DNA of 64,000 nt, from NCBI GenBank assembly GCA_028023455.1, contig JAQFVV010000049.1, positions 7,038,855-7,102,854 of the forward strand, read 5' to 3'. Source of the DNA: Epiperipatus broadwayi (taxonomy: Eukaryota; Onychophora; Udeonychophora; Euonychophora; Peripatidae). Made by a program: the position numbers and the translations under genes. Below the pieces are notes generated by a model. That model did not search any database. It was given only the letters and a program-made list of their open reading frames with translations, and had not been told where the DNA came from. Positions within the stretch are counted from its first letter, which is position 1. Every line of letters starts with the position of its first letter. This document shows positions 61,740-64,000 of this stretch, in pieces.

Positions 61740-62115
61740 AAATCAGCGTGACTTCAAGTCAACATAGGCAGGACAATAATACTGATATTAATAAGGGATT
61801 AGGGTATTCCATCATCATATTTTTAATGGTATAAATGGTTGAAGAGTTAGAGACTGGAGTAGATTTGAAGTCTGTCCATTAAAGTGTGAAGATTTACTAT
61901 CTTTATACAAACCAGGCACTGATTATATATGTGCGTGGAAGATGATGATCTGGAACAATTGATGAGTGCTGGTTCAGCATTAAATATATATATATATTGG
62001 AGATCATTCATCTTTTCATGTGTCTGTAGTCATGTTTATCAGTTGTACAAGATAGAGTCGATGGTCAAAGGGAACTTGAAAGTCTGTGTTCAAATTCCCT
62101 ATAGTGCATCTTGTT
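61740..62115 (+). repeat. R2 dispersed repeat, longest single copy
   Basis: GTGACTTCAAGTCAACATAG, ATTCCATCATCATATTTTT, GGTTGAAGAGTTAGAGACTG, GTCTGTCCATTAAAG, ACAATTGATGAGTGCTGGTT and GAAAGTCTGTGTTCAAATTC are shared in order with the 33.4 and 40.7 kb copies. GTGTTCAAATTCC near the right end resembles an RNA polymerase III B-box, but no matching A-box is seen. Class unknown. Confidence 0.75.
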
Positions 62116-62815
62116 TCCAGATATATAAAATATCTTTGTATTTAAAATTTTAATTTAGTAATATAAGCATAAAATTAAAAGTAAGATAAGAAATTCGACT
62201 ATTTATAAGCTGTATAGATCATATTGTATTTAAGGAAATGTAACAAAAGATATATATATATACAATATATAGATTGGATTGAAACATGAAAATAGTATTT
62301 TTTAATAAATAACCAAGCAGGAAAGAAAATAAAAGAAAAATATTAATAAGGGCTATAAATAAGGAAAATAATTAAACTAGAAATATGCACTTATTAATAT
62401 AGGTGAGTAAAAAAGATTGTAGAATTATCAAAATAAAAAGGCTGAAAACAGATATATACATGTACATCAGTATTAGAGAGGGATTGCGAGGAAGGGTGAT
62501 GGATTAGGTCTTATTTAATTAAATAAAAAGGCCAGTAGTGAAGGAGTCAGAGTTTCAAATCATGAGGAAGTGTGCTACGATGGTAATTTTGATAAATATG
62601 ATGAAAGTAAAAGAGAGTGTTAAAACAAATAATCAGCAACAAAACAAAAAGATGTTGCAATAAAAGAAAAAAAAATATGAGGTTAGAAATGAAGACCATG
62701 TTTGAGAGCATGTTTTATAAAATTTTAAAAAATTAAGATTGTGACTAAAAACTCCAATGAGGACTTAAATTATGTAAAAAAAAATAAAACACAGATGAGC
62801 AAGAAGTAATTGGAT
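62116..62815. other. Purine-rich AT DNA
   Basis: From about 62285 the plus strand is markedly A/G-rich (many GAAA, AAGA and GAGG words) and grades into the C-poor tract. No gene recognised. Confidence 0.45.
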
Positions 62816-63360
62816 AAAAAAAATTTTTTTTTTATTTTTTAATTTTTTAATTTTTTTTTTTTATTTTTTTTTTTAAGTTTATTTTTTAATTTTAATTTTT
62901 GTTTTTTGGGTATTTGGTCTTATATATGTAATTAGTTATGATAAAAATGATAATTTTTGATATTAAATTTTAGATTATTGGTTTAATGGGTTTTAAGGGT
63001 TTTGTTTTTAATGGTTTGATGATAAAATTTGAATTGTTTTAATACATTTATTTGTTTGTCATTTTGAAGAATAATTTAAAAATGATTTTAAAATGTTTTT
63101 GTTATTTTTTTTTTATTGTTATTTTTTATTTTTATTGTTATTTTTTTATTATTAGTTTGCTATTATTATTATATATATATTTTAATATTATATTTTTTGT
63201 AGTTTAATTTTTATGTGTTGGATTTTTGAAAGATTTGGGAGGATTTTGGTTGAAAAGGGTTTGGATTGAGTTGTTTTTGCTTTATATTATTTTGTTTTAT
63301 TTTACTTTTATATGGAAATATGAAGAATAATAATTTTGGTTGTATTGATATAATATTTGT
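62816..63360 (+). other. C-depleted G/T tract
   Basis: Hand count over 62821-63360: about 6 C against about 74 G in 540 bases, with T dominant. It starts with T-runs. It has no open frame. It may be part of the 3' region of a retroelement that ends at about 63425. Confidence 0.85.
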
Positions 63361-63377
63361 CTAATTTTTTATGTTGT

Positions 63378-63425
63378 AGTTCTGATGAAGACTGCTAGTA
63401 CAGTCGAAACTGTAAAATATATAAA
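63378..63425 (+). repeat. Element 3' end with a CTGATGA - 5-bp stem - GAAAC motif
   Basis: CTGATGAA, GACTG, a six-base loop CTAGTA, CAGTC, GAAAC, then TGTAAAATATATAAATAAAG. GACTG and CAGTC pair perfectly. The final ATAAATAAAG looks like a retroelement 3' end or polyadenylation region. The upstream C-poor tract is probably part of the same element. Confidence 0.5.
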
Positions 63426-63429
63426 TAAA

Positions 63430-64000
63430 GTTATTTGCTTAAAGTGTTGAAGGAGTATTGAAGAATTTATAGTGCAATAATGAACAAACTTACAGAAGAG
63501 AATAGATGAAATTATAATGAACATTAATAAACATTAAATGAAGGAAAGGAAAAGGCAAAAGAAGAAGCATTATATAGAAGAAAAAACCCCAGAATGATGT
63601 GTAGAAAACTGAAAATCAGAAAATTAGCAATGACTTTGTTATCTGGTTGAAAAACAAAGGCAGAATAGAAAGAGATGGACCAAAACTAAGTTTTTGGCTG
63701 TAAAACAGAAAAGTACTTGAATGAATGTCCTAGAACAATAATTTAAGCAGAAGAAATACAAAGAAATTAAATGAGTATATGAAGATAAATTCCAGTACTT
63801 TCTATGATATATGTGGTTGGTAAGTACTTTTTTAAAAAATACAACATTCAGAAAGCAATTAAGTGAAGCACCTACAGAAAACATTCATACATGAAAATGA
63901 TATTATTAACTAAACTCAATGTATGAGAGAGTGTATTGTGCCTTAATGTATAATCATCTTTAAGAATATTTACAGGCTTGATGGAATTGTCTATTGAATA
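63430..64000. other. AT-rich DNA to the window end
   Basis: An 81-codon minus frame (63639-63884) is Phe/Cys/Leu-rich with no domain. Nothing recognised. Confidence 0.5.

Noticed and set aside
63378-63410. Complete hammerhead ribozyme
   Set aside because: Only the CTGATGA core, stem II and GAAAC can be placed. Attempted stem III (ACT with AGT) and stem I pairings were weak, with several mismatches.

Overview
This is an AT-rich, gene-poor stretch of an animal nuclear genome, probably from an invertebrate. The evidence is an RTE-type non-LTR retrotransposon with eukaryotic motifs, tRNA-derived SINEs with poly(A) tails and target-site duplications, many MITE-like and foldback inverted repeats, and long microsatellites. 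No operons, ribosome binding sites or prokaryotic genes are seen. The phylum cannot be fixed from sequence alone.

Layout. 0-5 kb: a decayed LINE fragment (minus strand), MITE copies and a large GATA microsatellite. 5.6-6.0 kb: a 208-bp-arm inverted repeat. 6.1-9.4 kb: the old copy (A) of a roughly 3.3-kb non-coding repeat. 9.9-16 kb: unannotatable AT-rich DNA. 16.3 kb: a SINE. 18.1-20.4 kb: a nested foldback element with tandem repeats. 22.4 and 24.1-25.2 kb: palindromes. 25.7-32.1 kb: copy B of the 3.3-kb repeat, split by an almost intact RTE retrotransposon. 32.6-34.5 kb (minus): a Lys/Glu-rich protein-coding sequence broken by two in-frame TAA codons and a repeat insertion. 36.6-39.9 kb: copy C of the 3.3-kb repeat, with no RTE but with its own SINE. 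40-59 kb: mostly anonymous AT-rich DNA with inverted repeats (40.3, 50.3, 52.9, 57.0 kb), microsatellites, and several plus-strand splice-like signals. 59.7-61.5 kb: a full-length MITE and two SINEs. 62.8-63.4 kb: a strongly C-depleted G/T tract ending in a CTGATGA-stem-GAAAC motif.

The most informative feature is the pair B and C. They are near-identical copies of one repeat, so each acts as the empty-site control for insertions in the other. B shows the exact ends and 6-bp target duplication of the RTE element. C shows the exact ends and 17-bp target duplication of a SINE. The only sizeable coding capacity is the RTE endonuclease/reverse transcriptase, which is split by a one-base shift inside a run that is also a classic -1 slippery heptamer, and the broken Lys/Glu-rich gene. 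No intact host gene can be called with confidence. Plus-strand splice-like sites between 41 and 59 kb hint that this part may be intron.
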